Assembly (NCBI GenBank): GCA_949287305.1 | Contig: CASEFX010000026.1 | Coordinates: 124,001 to 188,000, forward strand | Reading direction: 5' to 3' | Source of the DNA: an uncultured Sutterella sp. | GTDB taxonomy: Bacteria > Pseudomonadota > Gammaproteobacteria > Burkholderiales > Burkholderiaceae_F | Length of the DNA stretch: 64,000 bases | In this document: piece by piece, positions 16,456 through 24,692 of the stretch | Numbering within the stretch: the stretch's first letter is position 1 | Layout: every line of letters starts with the position of its first letter | Notes under the pieces: model-generated | Database searches by the model: none | What the model was told of the DNA's origin: nothing | What the model saw: the letters and a program-made list of their open reading frames with translations, nothing else | Translations under genes and position numbers: made by a program

Positions 16456-16701
16456 TACAAGAACGAACTCAAGGCGCCTCTCTACTGGATGGAAGAAATG
16501 CCGATGCTTCTGCAGTCCTTCGGCGGGATCGTCACCAACGAAAAGGCGCAGGTGCTCTCTGAAAAGGGAACGCCTCTCTTCCCGAACCTCTTTGCGGCGG
16601 GTGAACTGGTGTCGGGCTATCTCGACGGCGGCTACCGTAGCGGCGACGCCCTGATGTTCGGCACCGTTTCCGGACGCATCGCGGCACAGTCGATGCAATA
16701 A
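16456..16701 (+). pseudogene. C-terminal remnant of an FAD-binding flavoprotein
   Basis: About 80 codons remain, with the family's C-terminal FAD motif GTPLFPNLFAAGEL and the ending DALMFGTVSGRIAAQSM. Upstream of about 16456 the sequence turns AT-rich and is no longer flavoprotein-like; no start or FAD-fold half is present nearby. The rest of the gene was probably removed when the repressor-toxin cassette arrived or by a deletion at the same junction. An internal ATG at 16489 would give only a 70-residue fragment. Confidence 0.8.
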
Positions 16702-16761
16702 CCGTTCTCGAAAAGTTTTCGGTCCGTTGTTGCAACGGCGGGCCGAAGCCCCCGACGCAAA

Positions 16762-16794
16762 ACGGGCGGAGCCCCCAAAAGGAACTCCGCCCGT
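16762..16794 (-). terminator. Terminator after the 488-residue flavoprotein gene
   Basis: ACGGGCGGAG and CTCCGCCCGT form a perfect 10-base stem over a 13-base loop; on the minus strand TTTT follows. It probably also ends the truncated + strand remnant. Confidence 0.8.
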
Positions 16795-16830
16795 AACTCT
16801 TTCAATCGAGTTTGTCGAGGCGTCTTCGGC

Positions 16831-18297
16831 TTACTTCTTCAGGCCCTTGACGTAGTCGGCCACGGCGATGCCGAAGACCGCGGCGCCCGTGAGCTGCGCA
16901 CCGCCGACGTAGTTGTCGTAGAAGATGCCGCCCGCGGCGTTGCCGATCGCGAAGAGCCCTTCGATCGGCTGATTTTCGGTGTCGCGCACACGACCGTTCA
17001 CGTCGATGAGCGGACCGCCGAAGGTGGCCGTCATGCCGCCCTGGAACGGGATGATGTAGAAGGGAGCCTTGTCGATCACCGGCGCCTTCGGAAGCGTGTT
17101 GGTCGGAACGAGCTTGGCGCGCGCGTCGGCCTTGACGGCGGCGTTGTAGTCGGCCACGGTCTTGGCGAGCTTCGCGGGATCGAGACCGGCCGCCTTGGCG
17201 GCTTCTTCAATCGTGTTGCCCTTGTAGATCGGAGCCTTGGCGCGTTCGTAGGACGCGAAGTCGGGCTTCAGAATCGGGATTTCGCGCGCCTTCTGGTCGC
17301 ACACCATGAAGGCCCAGTTGTCGGGCGTCATCGCGGCGACGTCGCGCGACATCTGCACGTAGGTCTGGCCTTCGTCGATGAAGCGTTCGGCTTCGCGGTT
17401 GACGCACACGCCGTTGTTGACGATGTTGAGCGGGTTCGCCCCCGTGGGACCGTGGATCGGACCGCAGTGATACTGGTCGACGTTGACGACCTTCGCAAAG
17501 AGCGGATCGACCAAGCGGATGTTTTCACCCATGATGATGCGCGAGCCGCGGATCGGCATCTTGGCGCCCGCCGACCCGATGTACTGCGTGACGAGCTGCT
17601 GATTGGCCGAGAAGCCGCCCGTGGCGAGGACGACGCCGTACTTGGCGTGCAGGTCCGAAAGGCCCTTCTTGTCCTTGACGCGAACGCCCGTGACGGCGCC
17701 CGTCTTTTCGTCGGTGAGAAGCGCGACGCCCTTCGTGTTGAAGCGCATTTCGACGCCGAGGCTCTTGGCCTTGGCCATCAGGTCCTTGGCGAGCTGACCG
17801 CCGCCCGGCTTCACTTCACCGAGAACGAGGTGGGCGCGGGAGAGCATCGGCCAGACGAGCTTGGCGGGCTTCGAGAACTTGACGCCGACGTAGTCGGAGA
17901 GCCAGCCCATCATGGCGTCGCAGTCTTCGGCGATCTTGCGGGTGAGCGCCTTGTCGCCCTTACCCTGCGAGACCTTCATCATGTCTTCGTAGAAGGCGTC
18001 GACGCTGTCGGCGTCGTTCACGCCCTTCTGCTGGGCGGTGTGCACGCCGAGCATGAAGCCCGCGGCGTAGATCGTGTTGCCCGCGGGCATCGACATCTTT
18101 TCAATGAGCAGAGGCTTCAAGCCGTTCTGCGCGGCGCGCACGGCGCAGACGAGACCGCCGCAGCCCGCCCCCATGATGATGAGGTCGTACTGCGCGGCCG
18201 GGGCCGCGGCGGCGATCGCCGTCTTGGTGGCGGCGGCGACGCCGAGGGCGCCGACGGTCGCCTGCTTGAAGAAGGAACGACGGGAGGTGGCGTTCAT
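16831..18297 (-). CDS. Tat-exported FAD-binding flavoprotein with non-canonical substrate motif
   Basis: A 488-residue periplasmic flavoprotein with a canonical Tat signal (SRRSFFK at 5-11). The ATG follows AAGGAGATAA by a few bases. The FAD fold is DLIIMGAGCGGLVCAVRAAQ (about 38-57); the C-terminal FAD motif is EGLFAIGNAAGG. The HGxNRLGGN substrate motif of fumarate reductases is replaced by GIFYDNYVGGAQLTG, so it probably acts on another organic acceptor. No haem motif is present. It lies downstream of a sensor-regulator-flavoprotein operon but has its own 198-base upstream region with a palindrome, and a terminator follows. Confidence 0.85.
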   Translation of the reverse strand: MNATSRRSFFKQATVGALGVAAATKTAIAAAAPAAQYDLIIMGAGCGGLVCAVRAAQNGLKPLLIEKMSMPAGNTIYAAGFMLGVHTAQQKGVNDADSVDAFYEDMMKVSQGKGDKALTRKIAEDCDAMMGWLSDYVGVKFSKPAKLVWPMLSRAHLVLGEVKPGGGQLAKDLMAKAKSLGVEMRFNTKGVALLTDEKTGAVTGVRVKDKKGLSDLHAKYGVVLATGGFSANQQLVTQYIGSAGAKMPIRGSRIIMGENIRLVDPLFAKVVNVDQYHCGPIHGPTGANPLNIVNNGVCVNREAERFIDEGQTYVQMSRDVAAMTPDNWAFMVCDQKAREIPILKPDFASYERAKAPIYKGNTIEEAAKAAGLDPAKLAKTVADYNAAVKADARAKLVPTNTLPKAPVIDKAPFYIIPFQGGMTATFGGPLIDVNGRVRDTENQPIEGLFAIGNAAGGIFYDNYVGGAQLTGAAVFGIAVADYVKGLKK

Positions 18298-18420
18298 GGT
18301 TTATCTCCTTACATTTTTGCGAAGAGTCTCAAGACGCGGTTCATACGGTCCGAACCGCCGTCCGATGACGCCATTTTCCCGCTCGGAAGCCGCCCCGCCC
18401 ACCCCCGAGCGCCTCTTGAC

Positions 18421-18433
18421 AAATTCACAATTT
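18421..18433. promoter_or_regulatory. 13-bp palindrome upstream of the flavoprotein gene
   Basis: AAATTCACAATTT (perfect 5-3-5 inverted repeat) lies 124 bases upstream of the flavoprotein ATG, in a GC-rich surrounding, right after TTGAC. It is a candidate binding site for a regulator such as the response regulator encoded upstream. Confidence 0.45.
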
Positions 18434-18495
18434 CGTGTTCCACCGCGGCTCCCGACCTACGGCCGCGCGCCGCACAAAGACCGTAAGCGGCGAAG

Positions 18496-19923
18496 TCAGC
18501 GGCCAAGGGCCGCGCGGGCGGCCGAGCGGCCCGCGATGCGACCGAAGGTGATCGCCGCGGCAATCCCGTTTCCTCCGATTCGATTCGCCCCGTGCACGTT
18601 TCCGACGACTTCGCCCGCCGCGAAGAGTCCTGTAAGAACCCTTCCCTTACGATCGAGCACCTCGCCCTCGGGCGTGATGCGCACGCCCCCGAGCGTGGAA
18701 TGAAGATTGAGGTAGACGGGCGCCGCCCAGAAGGGAGGCGTCTCGATTTTTCGGCAGACGACGCGGCCGCACTTTCCGGACCTTTTCTCCGCTTCGCCGT
18801 TGAAGGCTTCGACGGTGCGCCGCAGCGCCTCCGCGGGAAGTCCCGCCTTCCGGGCGAGGGCTTCGAGCGTCTCCGCGCGAAAGGCGTCCCCCGTCTGCAG
18901 GCCCCGGTAGATGTCCTTTTGCGAAACGAGGTCGTAGGACGAGACGCCGCGGTCGTCCGTCACGGTGTAGGCGCGGCCTCCGACCGCGTTTCGGATCGCA
19001 AGGGCGAGCGCCCGGCGCGAACCGTCCTCTTCGACGAGCCGCTCGCCGCGTCCATCCACCAGAATGCAGGCCCCGACGTCCAAATCGAGCCGCACCGCAT
19101 GCGTTTGTCCCCTGCGCACGCCCGGCACCGCCTGGACGACCTCGAGATTGACAAGCGCCGCCCCCGCGCGCTCCGCCGCGAGCTGTCCGTCGCCCGTCGA
19201 GCCCGGCGCATTGTCGGTGGGCAATTCCGCCCAGGCGGGCGCCCAGCGCTTGAGCAAGTTCGGGTTCGCGCCGTAGCCGCCCGACGCGAGCACCACGCAC
19301 TTCGCGCGGATCTCGACGCCCTCCGTCGTCACGACGCCCGTGATGCGTCCCCGTTCGTCTTTGAGAAGATCCCGCAGGGCCGTTTTGGTTCGGATTTCGC
19401 CGCCCGATTCGAGGAGTTTCCCCGAAAGCGTGCGGATATAGGAAGACCCCCGCGGCAAAAAGGGCTTGTGACCGCGCGGCCATTCGGCGCCCCAGGTCGT
19501 CTGCGTTTCGGGAAGAAAGCGTATGCCCATGCCTTCGAGCCAGTGAATGGTCGGGAGCGCTTCCTCGGCAAAGCGCCGGACGACGTCCGGGTCGTTACGC
19601 CCGCCGCCCGATTCGATCGTCTGCTCGGCGTGCCACGCAACCGAATCCTCGACGCCCATCGGCCCCTGCCGCTCGGGGTCCGCGGCGTTGAAGAGCCCGC
19701 TCGCCCGCAGGGTGTTGCCGCCGATCGCCTCCTCCTTTTCGAGCACCAGGACCGACGCGCCCTCTTCCGCCGCCGCGACGGCCGCGGCCAGGCCCGCGCC
19801 GCCCGCGCCCACGACGAGGACGTCGAACTCGCGGCGCCAGAACGCCCGGGCCGACCCCATCCCGAAGGTCCACGCGAAGGGAAGCGCAAGTCCCTGCAAA
19901 ACCGTTCGCCGCCCGATCGTCAT
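18496..19923 (-). CDS. Exported flavoprotein, fumarate reductase (FccA/flavocytochrome c) type
   Basis: A 475-residue protein with a Tat-like leader (GRRTVLQGLALPF) and the FAD fold DVLVVGAGGAGLAAAVAAAE at about 34-53. The substrate region keeps the canonical layout: LHSTLGGVRITPEGEVLDRK, then GLFAAGEVVGNVHGANRIGG with the His-Gly-x-Asn-Arg-Ile/Leu-Gly-Gly motif. It is therefore the flavoprotein here most likely to reduce fumarate or a close analogue. There is no haem domain, so the donor is separate. Its ATG overlaps the stop of the response regulator gene (ATGA), making it the third gene of a coupled kinase-regulator-reductase operon. Confidence 0.87.
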   Translation of the reverse strand: MTIGRRTVLQGLALPFAWTFGMGSARAFWRREFDVLVVGAGGAGLAAAVAAAEEGASVLVLEKEEAIGGNTLRASGLFNAADPERQGPMGVEDSVAWHAEQTIESGGGRNDPDVVRRFAEEALPTIHWLEGMGIRFLPETQTTWGAEWPRGHKPFLPRGSSYIRTLSGKLLESGGEIRTKTALRDLLKDERGRITGVVTTEGVEIRAKCVVLASGGYGANPNLLKRWAPAWAELPTDNAPGSTGDGQLAAERAGAALVNLEVVQAVPGVRRGQTHAVRLDLDVGACILVDGRGERLVEEDGSRRALALAIRNAVGGRAYTVTDDRGVSSYDLVSQKDIYRGLQTGDAFRAETLEALARKAGLPAEALRRTVEAFNGEAEKRSGKCGRVVCRKIETPPFWAAPVYLNLHSTLGGVRITPEGEVLDRKGRVLTGLFAAGEVVGNVHGANRIGGNGIAAAITFGRIAGRSAARAALGR

Positions 19924-20573
19924 GCCGCACCTCCCGCGCCGGGGTTCAGGGCGGCGGCAAGGCGTTCGCGCTCGCGAAGAAAGTCCGCCACCTCCACGGC
20001 GTTTCGCACGTCGAGCTTTCCGAGCATGGCGCTTCGGCGGCTCTTCACCGCCTCTTCGGAGATGTCGAGAACGCCCGCGATCTCCTTGTTCGTAAGTCCC
20101 TTTGCGACGAGCTGCGCCGTTTCGCGCTCGCCCTCCGTGAGGGTCGACCAGACGGCCTCGTATTCGTCCCGTTCGCGCTTCAGACGCCGGATTTCCCGAT
20201 GCCGTTCGCAGGCCTTCTGCAGAGTCGGGATGAGCGTTTCCGGTCGGGGAGGCTTCACGAGAAAGTCGACCGCCCCCTCCCGCACGGCGCGAAGCGCCAT
20301 CTCGATGTCGCCGTGCGCAGAAAGAAAGACGATCGGAAGGTCGACGCCTTCGGTGCGAAGGCGCCGCTGGAGTTCCAAGCCCGTCATCTCGGGCATGCGC
20401 ACGTCAAGGAGGAGACACCCTTCGCGCTCGCGGTCGTCCCAGGCGAGAAAGTCGAGCGCGCTCGAATAGCCCTTCACCTGCAGACCCGCGACTTCCAAAA
20501 CGAAGGCGAGCGACTCGCAGACCGTGGGATCGTCGTCGACGAGGCGAATGAGTGGAGGCTGTTTGACTTTCAT
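19920..20573 (-). CDS. FixJ/TtrR-type response regulator
   Basis: A 217-residue cytoplasmic regulator. The receiver domain spans about 8-125, with acidic pocket VDDDP (12-16), phospho-acceptor Asp 57 in LLLDVRMPEMTG, and the conserved Lys in FLVKPPRP. The LuxR-type helix-turn-helix is at about 145-205 (LTEGERETAQLVAKGLTNKE, then EEAVKSRRSAM). This is the FixJ/TtrR layout. The start overlaps the kinase stop and the stop overlaps the flavoprotein start, each by four bases. It probably activates its own operon or the nearby flavoprotein genes. Confidence 0.9.
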   Translation of the reverse strand: MKVKQPPLIRLVDDDPTVCESLAFVLEVAGLQVKGYSSALDFLAWDDREREGCLLLDVRMPEMTGLELQRRLRTEGVDLPIVFLSAHGDIEMALRAVREGAVDFLVKPPRPETLIPTLQKACERHREIRRLKRERDEYEAVWSTLTEGERETAQLVAKGLTNKEIAGVLDISEEAVKSRRSAMLGKLDVRNAVEVADFLRERERLAAALNPGAGGAA

Positions 20574-22396
20574 GATGCGTTTTCCTTGCTGTCGGACGTT
20601 CGATCGAGCGGCACGGAGAGCGTCACGGCGAGGCCCGAGGGACTGCCCGCCTCAAACCGCAACCGCCCGCCGTGGGCTTCCGCGAGGCTCGCCGCGATCG
20701 CGAGCCCGAAACCCAAACCTTCGGGCTTATCCGAGAGAACGGGCTTCCCGAGCTTGGCGAGACGTTCGGGCGAGACGCCCGGACCGTTGTCTTCCACGTG
20801 CAGAAGCGCCGTGTCGCTTTCGCGCAGGAGCGACACGCGGATGCGGGGACCGACGATTTTCGCCTGCGTCAGGGCGTCGACTGCGTTGTTGAGAAGATTG
20901 ACGAGGACGAGCTCGAGCTCCATCGCGTCGCCCAGGACAACGGCGGGCGTTTCGAGTCCGATGCATTCGACGGGAATCTCCGCCTTCTTCGCCCGGCTGT
21001 GGCGAATCGCCCGCTCGGGGAGCCGGGCGAGGTCGAATCGTTCGAACTTTGTTCTTTCGCGCTTCAGGGCCGCGCGCACGCGGTCGAGAATATCGGCCGC
21101 CCGATAAACTTCGGAGAGCGCCCTGCGGAAGGCCGACTCTTCCCTCGTTTCGTCGCGCAGGCCCCGCTCCTTCATGAGAAGAAGGGCGTTCAGATAATTG
21201 GCGGCGTTCGTGACCGGCTGCTTCACTTCGTGCGCGAACATCGCCGAGAGCTGCGTCACGGTGGCGCCTCGTTCGAGGCGTTCGAGCTGCGCACGGCTCT
21301 CGCGAAGCGCCTCCGCCGCCCGCTCTCTTGCGGCCGAAGCCTGTTGAAGTTCCCTCGTACGGCGCCGAACGAGCAGGTTCACGCGCACGATGTGCACGGC
21401 AACGAGAAAGAGCGCAAAGACGCCGAGCGCGATTTCCGTATGAAAGCGCCGCCAGAGGCCCGCCGCGGACCAGTCGCGAAGATAGGCGTAGGGGCCTTCG
21501 CGAAGCGTGCGGTAGAGATTTCGCACGTCGGTGAGATTGGTGTTCGAGATCCAGTCGTAGCCCCCTTCGTCCACGGGCTGAGTGAGCACCGCGATCGTAA
21601 TGTCGCGCACCACTTCGGGCGAGGCGGTCGGAAGGGCCGCGAGCATCAGGTCCGGATAGAGCGCGGTGGAGCGGCGGCAACGGTCGCCCGGGGCCGTGCG
21701 GTCGTTGACGATTCGAAGTTCATGGGCTCCGACGACGCCCGCCGCCACAGCGTCCTCCCACTCGCAAGTCGACAAAATCCCGACGTCGGTCATGCCGAGC
21801 GTCACCATCTGCAAAACGTCGGGGTAATTCCATTCGGTGTAGACAATCTCGCCGAAGAATTCGTCCGGGTCTTCTCCCTGCTCGGCCAATTCGCCCTTCG
21901 GAACGGCGCTTCCCTCAAAGGCGTTCGGGTCGGTCGTCGCGACGGAGCGGCCCTTGAGGTCGGCGAGAGTTTTGAGCGTACTTCCCGCACGCACGAGAAA
22001 GACCGCCCCGACCGAGCGGTCCGCCTCCTTGCGGTCCGCACGGCGTCGCGTCGCGATCTGCTGCAGATCGAGGTCGCTCTCGCGTACGGCGTCGCCGCTC
22101 GAGAGAATGACGAAGCCGTTGGCGCCGAGTTTGGAAGTGTCGATCGATTCGCCCCGCGGGAATTCGACCGTGGTGAAGCGATACTGCGGGTAGCGCGCCT
22201 TGAGGCGCTCGATGAGGGGCGTGTAAGTGTCGATGAAGAAGCGCGGATTGAAGGTATCAACGATCCCGACCGTCACGTCGGTCACCGGGGGCGCTTCAGG
22301 AGTTGTAGGAGAAGGCGCTCCGTCTTGCGCCCGCGCGAGGCCGGCAGCAAGGAGGCCGGTAATAAGAAGAAGCGCGAGGGACGAAGCGGACCGCAT
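20570..22396 (-). CDS. TtrS-like sensor histidine kinase with PhnD-type periplasmic domain
   Basis: A 608-residue membrane kinase. I chose the ATG at 22396 because the signal peptide starts there (LALLLITGLLAAGLARAQDG). The periplasmic part (about 40-310) is a PhnD-like binding fold: VTVGIVDTFNPRFFIDTYTP, then KTLADLKGRSVATTDPNAFE. One membrane helix follows at about 326-345. The kinase has a His in AMFAHEVKQPVTNA (about 386), the N box NLLNNAVDAL and the G box DNGPGVSPE. TtrS, which senses tetrathionate, has the same order, but the ligand here cannot be read from sequence. First gene of the coupled operon; 150 bases upstream lies an insertion sequence. Confidence 0.85.
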   Translation of the reverse strand: MRSASSLALLLITGLLAAGLARAQDGAPSPTTPEAPPVTDVTVGIVDTFNPRFFIDTYTPLIERLKARYPQYRFTTVEFPRGESIDTSKLGANGFVILSSGDAVRESDLDLQQIATRRRADRKEADRSVGAVFLVRAGSTLKTLADLKGRSVATTDPNAFEGSAVPKGELAEQGEDPDEFFGEIVYTEWNYPDVLQMVTLGMTDVGILSTCEWEDAVAAGVVGAHELRIVNDRTAPGDRCRRSTALYPDLMLAALPTASPEVVRDITIAVLTQPVDEGGYDWISNTNLTDVRNLYRTLREGPYAYLRDWSAAGLWRRFHTEIALGVFALFLVAVHIVRVNLLVRRRTRELQQASAARERAAEALRESRAQLERLERGATVTQLSAMFAHEVKQPVTNAANYLNALLLMKERGLRDETREESAFRRALSEVYRAADILDRVRAALKRERTKFERFDLARLPERAIRHSRAKKAEIPVECIGLETPAVVLGDAMELELVLVNLLNNAVDALTQAKIVGPRIRVSLLRESDTALLHVEDNGPGVSPERLAKLGKPVLSDKPEGLGFGLAIAASLAEAHGGRLRFEAGSPSGLAVTLSVPLDRTSDSKENAS

Positions 22397-22545
22397 GGGT
22401 GTCAAGGGAAGGGAGCGAAAGATCTTTTCATTATACGGGGCGGTTCTCCCGAGACGACGGGGTAAGGTTTTCCGCGTCCTTCGGCATCCCGTCGGGCCGT
22501 CTGTTGGAACGACCTCCTCCCCATGTCCGACAACGTGAGGCTCGT

Positions 22546-24544
22546 CCCTAAATTGGGATACAGGAATACGGAGTCTCCCGGAAAATTCTTTTAGGCGTCC
22601 TCTTGCGGAAGGCATTTTTTGGACACATACGTATTTTTATGATATAATTAGAGTGTCTTAGGAATCCGTATAATCATGCCTAAAACTACTTCTCGCTCCT
22701 CTGAAGCCTCTGTGAATGTCGTCCCCGATCTTTCGAATGTTGTCGGGTTTCCGCTTTCCGAGAAAAAGGCAAAAATCATCCGTGACCCCTACGGCAATTT
22801 CCGTGTGGTTGTCAGGCGCTATTACTGGGACTGCGTCGATCAACGCGGCAAGGAGAAACGGGAGTACCTGGGGTACGTTGTGGACAACGTCTATTACGCA
22901 ACCGAGGACTACCGCCGTCTCTTCCACCGCGACGGAACGAAACGTTGCGCTCCGAAGAAATCCTTGTCTGCCAAGGCTAAAGACAAGAATATGACTGCCG
23001 ATTTGACGGACTCGTCCACTCAGGCGTTTCTGTCGTCTCTCTCCACCATCCTTGTGGCTGAATTTCCCGTCTACTACGCAATTGCGAAGGAGACCGGATT
23101 GCTGGAGGATCTCGCGCAGACATGGGGAGCGGACAACGCCAACAAGATCCTCGCCATCGCCTTCCACTGGATGCACACGAGTTCGAACTCCGCCTATCTC
23201 TTCAAGTCGTGGGTGAGTGGAAAACTGTTGCCGTACTGGGAGTCCATGGAATCGAAGGAAATGACGGAGTTCTTCAGAGAACTCGTCGAGCAGCCGGATT
23301 GGCGAAAGACTTTCTTCAACGCCCGCATCGCCAGACTGCCTGAGGACGAGGTCCTCTCGTACGATTCCACGCGCGTCGCCACTGAAGCCGTCGCCAACCC
23401 GTATGCGCAGTGCGGCAAAGGAAAAGAAGGCGGTTATCAGAAGCAGGTGGGATTGGCGCTGTTGCTCGGACACAAAACCGGCATGCCGGTCTTCTTCCGG
23501 ATGTTCCCCGGCCAGATCGCCGACGTCAGCACCGTCGCCGACATGCTGCTCCGGTTCGACGAGATCAACGAGAAGAAGAAAATTTTCGCCGCCGTGATGG
23601 ACCGCGGGTACTTCTCGCTGAGCAACTTCGCCAAGTTTGTCGACAGCAGAAGCAAGGTTATCGTCGCTGCGACAATGGATGTGAAATGGATTCGGGAAGC
23701 TATTGAAAAGGCGATCACGTCGCTGTGGGAGGGTAGCTCGCACATCCGCGGCGACATCTTCGGCGTGACGGTCCCCGTCAAACCCAAGTTCGATGACAAT
23801 GAGGAACGCGAACTCTGGGTGCACGTTTTTCGATCGGACTCAAAATCGTCGATTGAGACTCAAGCGTTCTTTACGGACTTGGAGGATTTTGAAAGTCAGT
23901 GGAAGAACTGGGATGATGACGCTCACACCGGAGTTTGCCCGTTGCTCAAGAGCCGGAAGCTCGCCTATTACCGTACGCCAACCGGTCTTCCGAGGCAGTG
24001 CACGTTGGAACGCGACAATGAAAAAATCAACGAGGCCATTCGTTACTTCGGATTTTTCTGTGACGTCTCCACCATGCCGGCCAAGGCCGCGGAAGTCTAC
24101 GACAATTATTGTGCAAGAGACTTGATTGAGAAGGCTTTCAGGAGCGGAAAGAGCGATGTCGAGATGAATGTTGCGCGAGCTCACAGCGACATCACTCTGG
24201 AAGGACGATTCTTGATTTCGTTCGTTGCGTTGACGATTCTTACGGACTTTCATCGTCGAATGAAGCAAAAGACCACGCGCATCGTCAAGGGGAAAGCGGT
24301 TGTGGAGCGTCCTATCGGAGACGAGATGACTCTTAAGGAGATCCGCAACTACCTTGGCTCGATCCGATTGATCAATGACGGCAGGGGCAATCGTATTTGG
24401 CAGGAAGTCACCGTGAAACAACACAATATCGCCCGCCGTCTCGGATTTCCCGACCTGTATCGTGAGCTGCCGGACTGGGGTCCAAGATGATCTATTCCTA
24501 CCTGCTGAGGTTCCCTATACGGATTTTCCTACCCTAATTTAGGG
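22546..24544 (+). mobile_element. IS1634/IS4-type insertion sequence
   Basis: About 2.0 kb with imperfect terminal inverted repeats that begin CCCTAAATTGGGATA on the left (22546) and, inverted, CCCTAAATTAGGGTA on the right (ending 24544). One transposase gene fills it. No target duplication is visible: the flanks are GCTCGT on the left and AAAAAG on the right, which may mean old age, recombination between copies, or slightly different true ends. It sits between the sensor kinase promoter and the end of the autotransporter gene. Confidence 0.85.
22676..24490 (+). CDS. IS1634-family (IS4 group) transposase
   Basis: A 604-residue DDE transposase. The central domain has SYDSTRVATEAV (first Asp), a Gly-rich YQKQVGLALLLGHKTGMPVF segment, then AAVMDRGYFSLSNF (second Asp, DRGY motif), and YCARDLIEKAFRSGKSDVEM near residues 480-500, the Y-(2)-R-(3)-E-(6)-K signature of IS4-group enzymes. 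The length fits IS1634/IS1549-type transposases. It appears intact. Codon use is more AT-rich than the host genes. Confidence 0.9.
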   Translation: MPKTTSRSSEASVNVVPDLSNVVGFPLSEKKAKIIRDPYGNFRVVVRRYYWDCVDQRGKEKREYLGYVVDNVYYATEDYRRLFHRDGTKRCAPKKSLSAKAKDKNMTADLTDSSTQAFLSSLSTILVAEFPVYYAIAKETGLLEDLAQTWGADNANKILAIAFHWMHTSSNSAYLFKSWVSGKLLPYWESMESKEMTEFFRELVEQPDWRKTFFNARIARLPEDEVLSYDSTRVATEAVANPYAQCGKGKEGGYQKQVGLALLLGHKTGMPVFFRMFPGQIADVSTVADMLLRFDEINEKKKIFAAVMDRGYFSLSNFAKFVDSRSKVIVAATMDVKWIREAIEKAITSLWEGSSHIRGDIFGVTVPVKPKFDDNEERELWVHVFRSDSKSSIETQAFFTDLEDFESQWKNWDDDAHTGVCPLLKSRKLAYYRTPTGLPRQCTLERDNEKINEAIRYFGFFCDVSTMPAKAAEVYDNYCARDLIEKAFRSGKSDVEMNVARAHSDITLEGRFLISFVALTILTDFHRRMKQKTTRIVKGKAVVERPIGDEMTLKEIRNYLGSIRLINDGRGNRIWQEVTVKQHNIARRLGFPDLYRELPDWGPR

Positions 24545-24604
24545 AAAAAGCGGTTCCTTCCTGAACGCCTCAAACCGGAGCGCCCGCCGAAAGGCGTAAA
24601 AAAC

Positions 24605-24636
24605 GCCGCCCGATCGTCTCGGGCGGCTTTTTTTTT
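24605..24636. terminator. Bidirectional terminator beyond the autotransporter gene
   Basis: GCCGCCCGA and TCGGGCGGC form a perfect 9-base stem over TCGTC; nine T follow on the + strand and six T on the minus strand. Confidence 0.85.
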
Positions 24637-24692
24637 CAAGTTCGTTCAATATCCGGACCCTCCGGCGCCGCAAAGAGAGCCCGGAAGACCGG

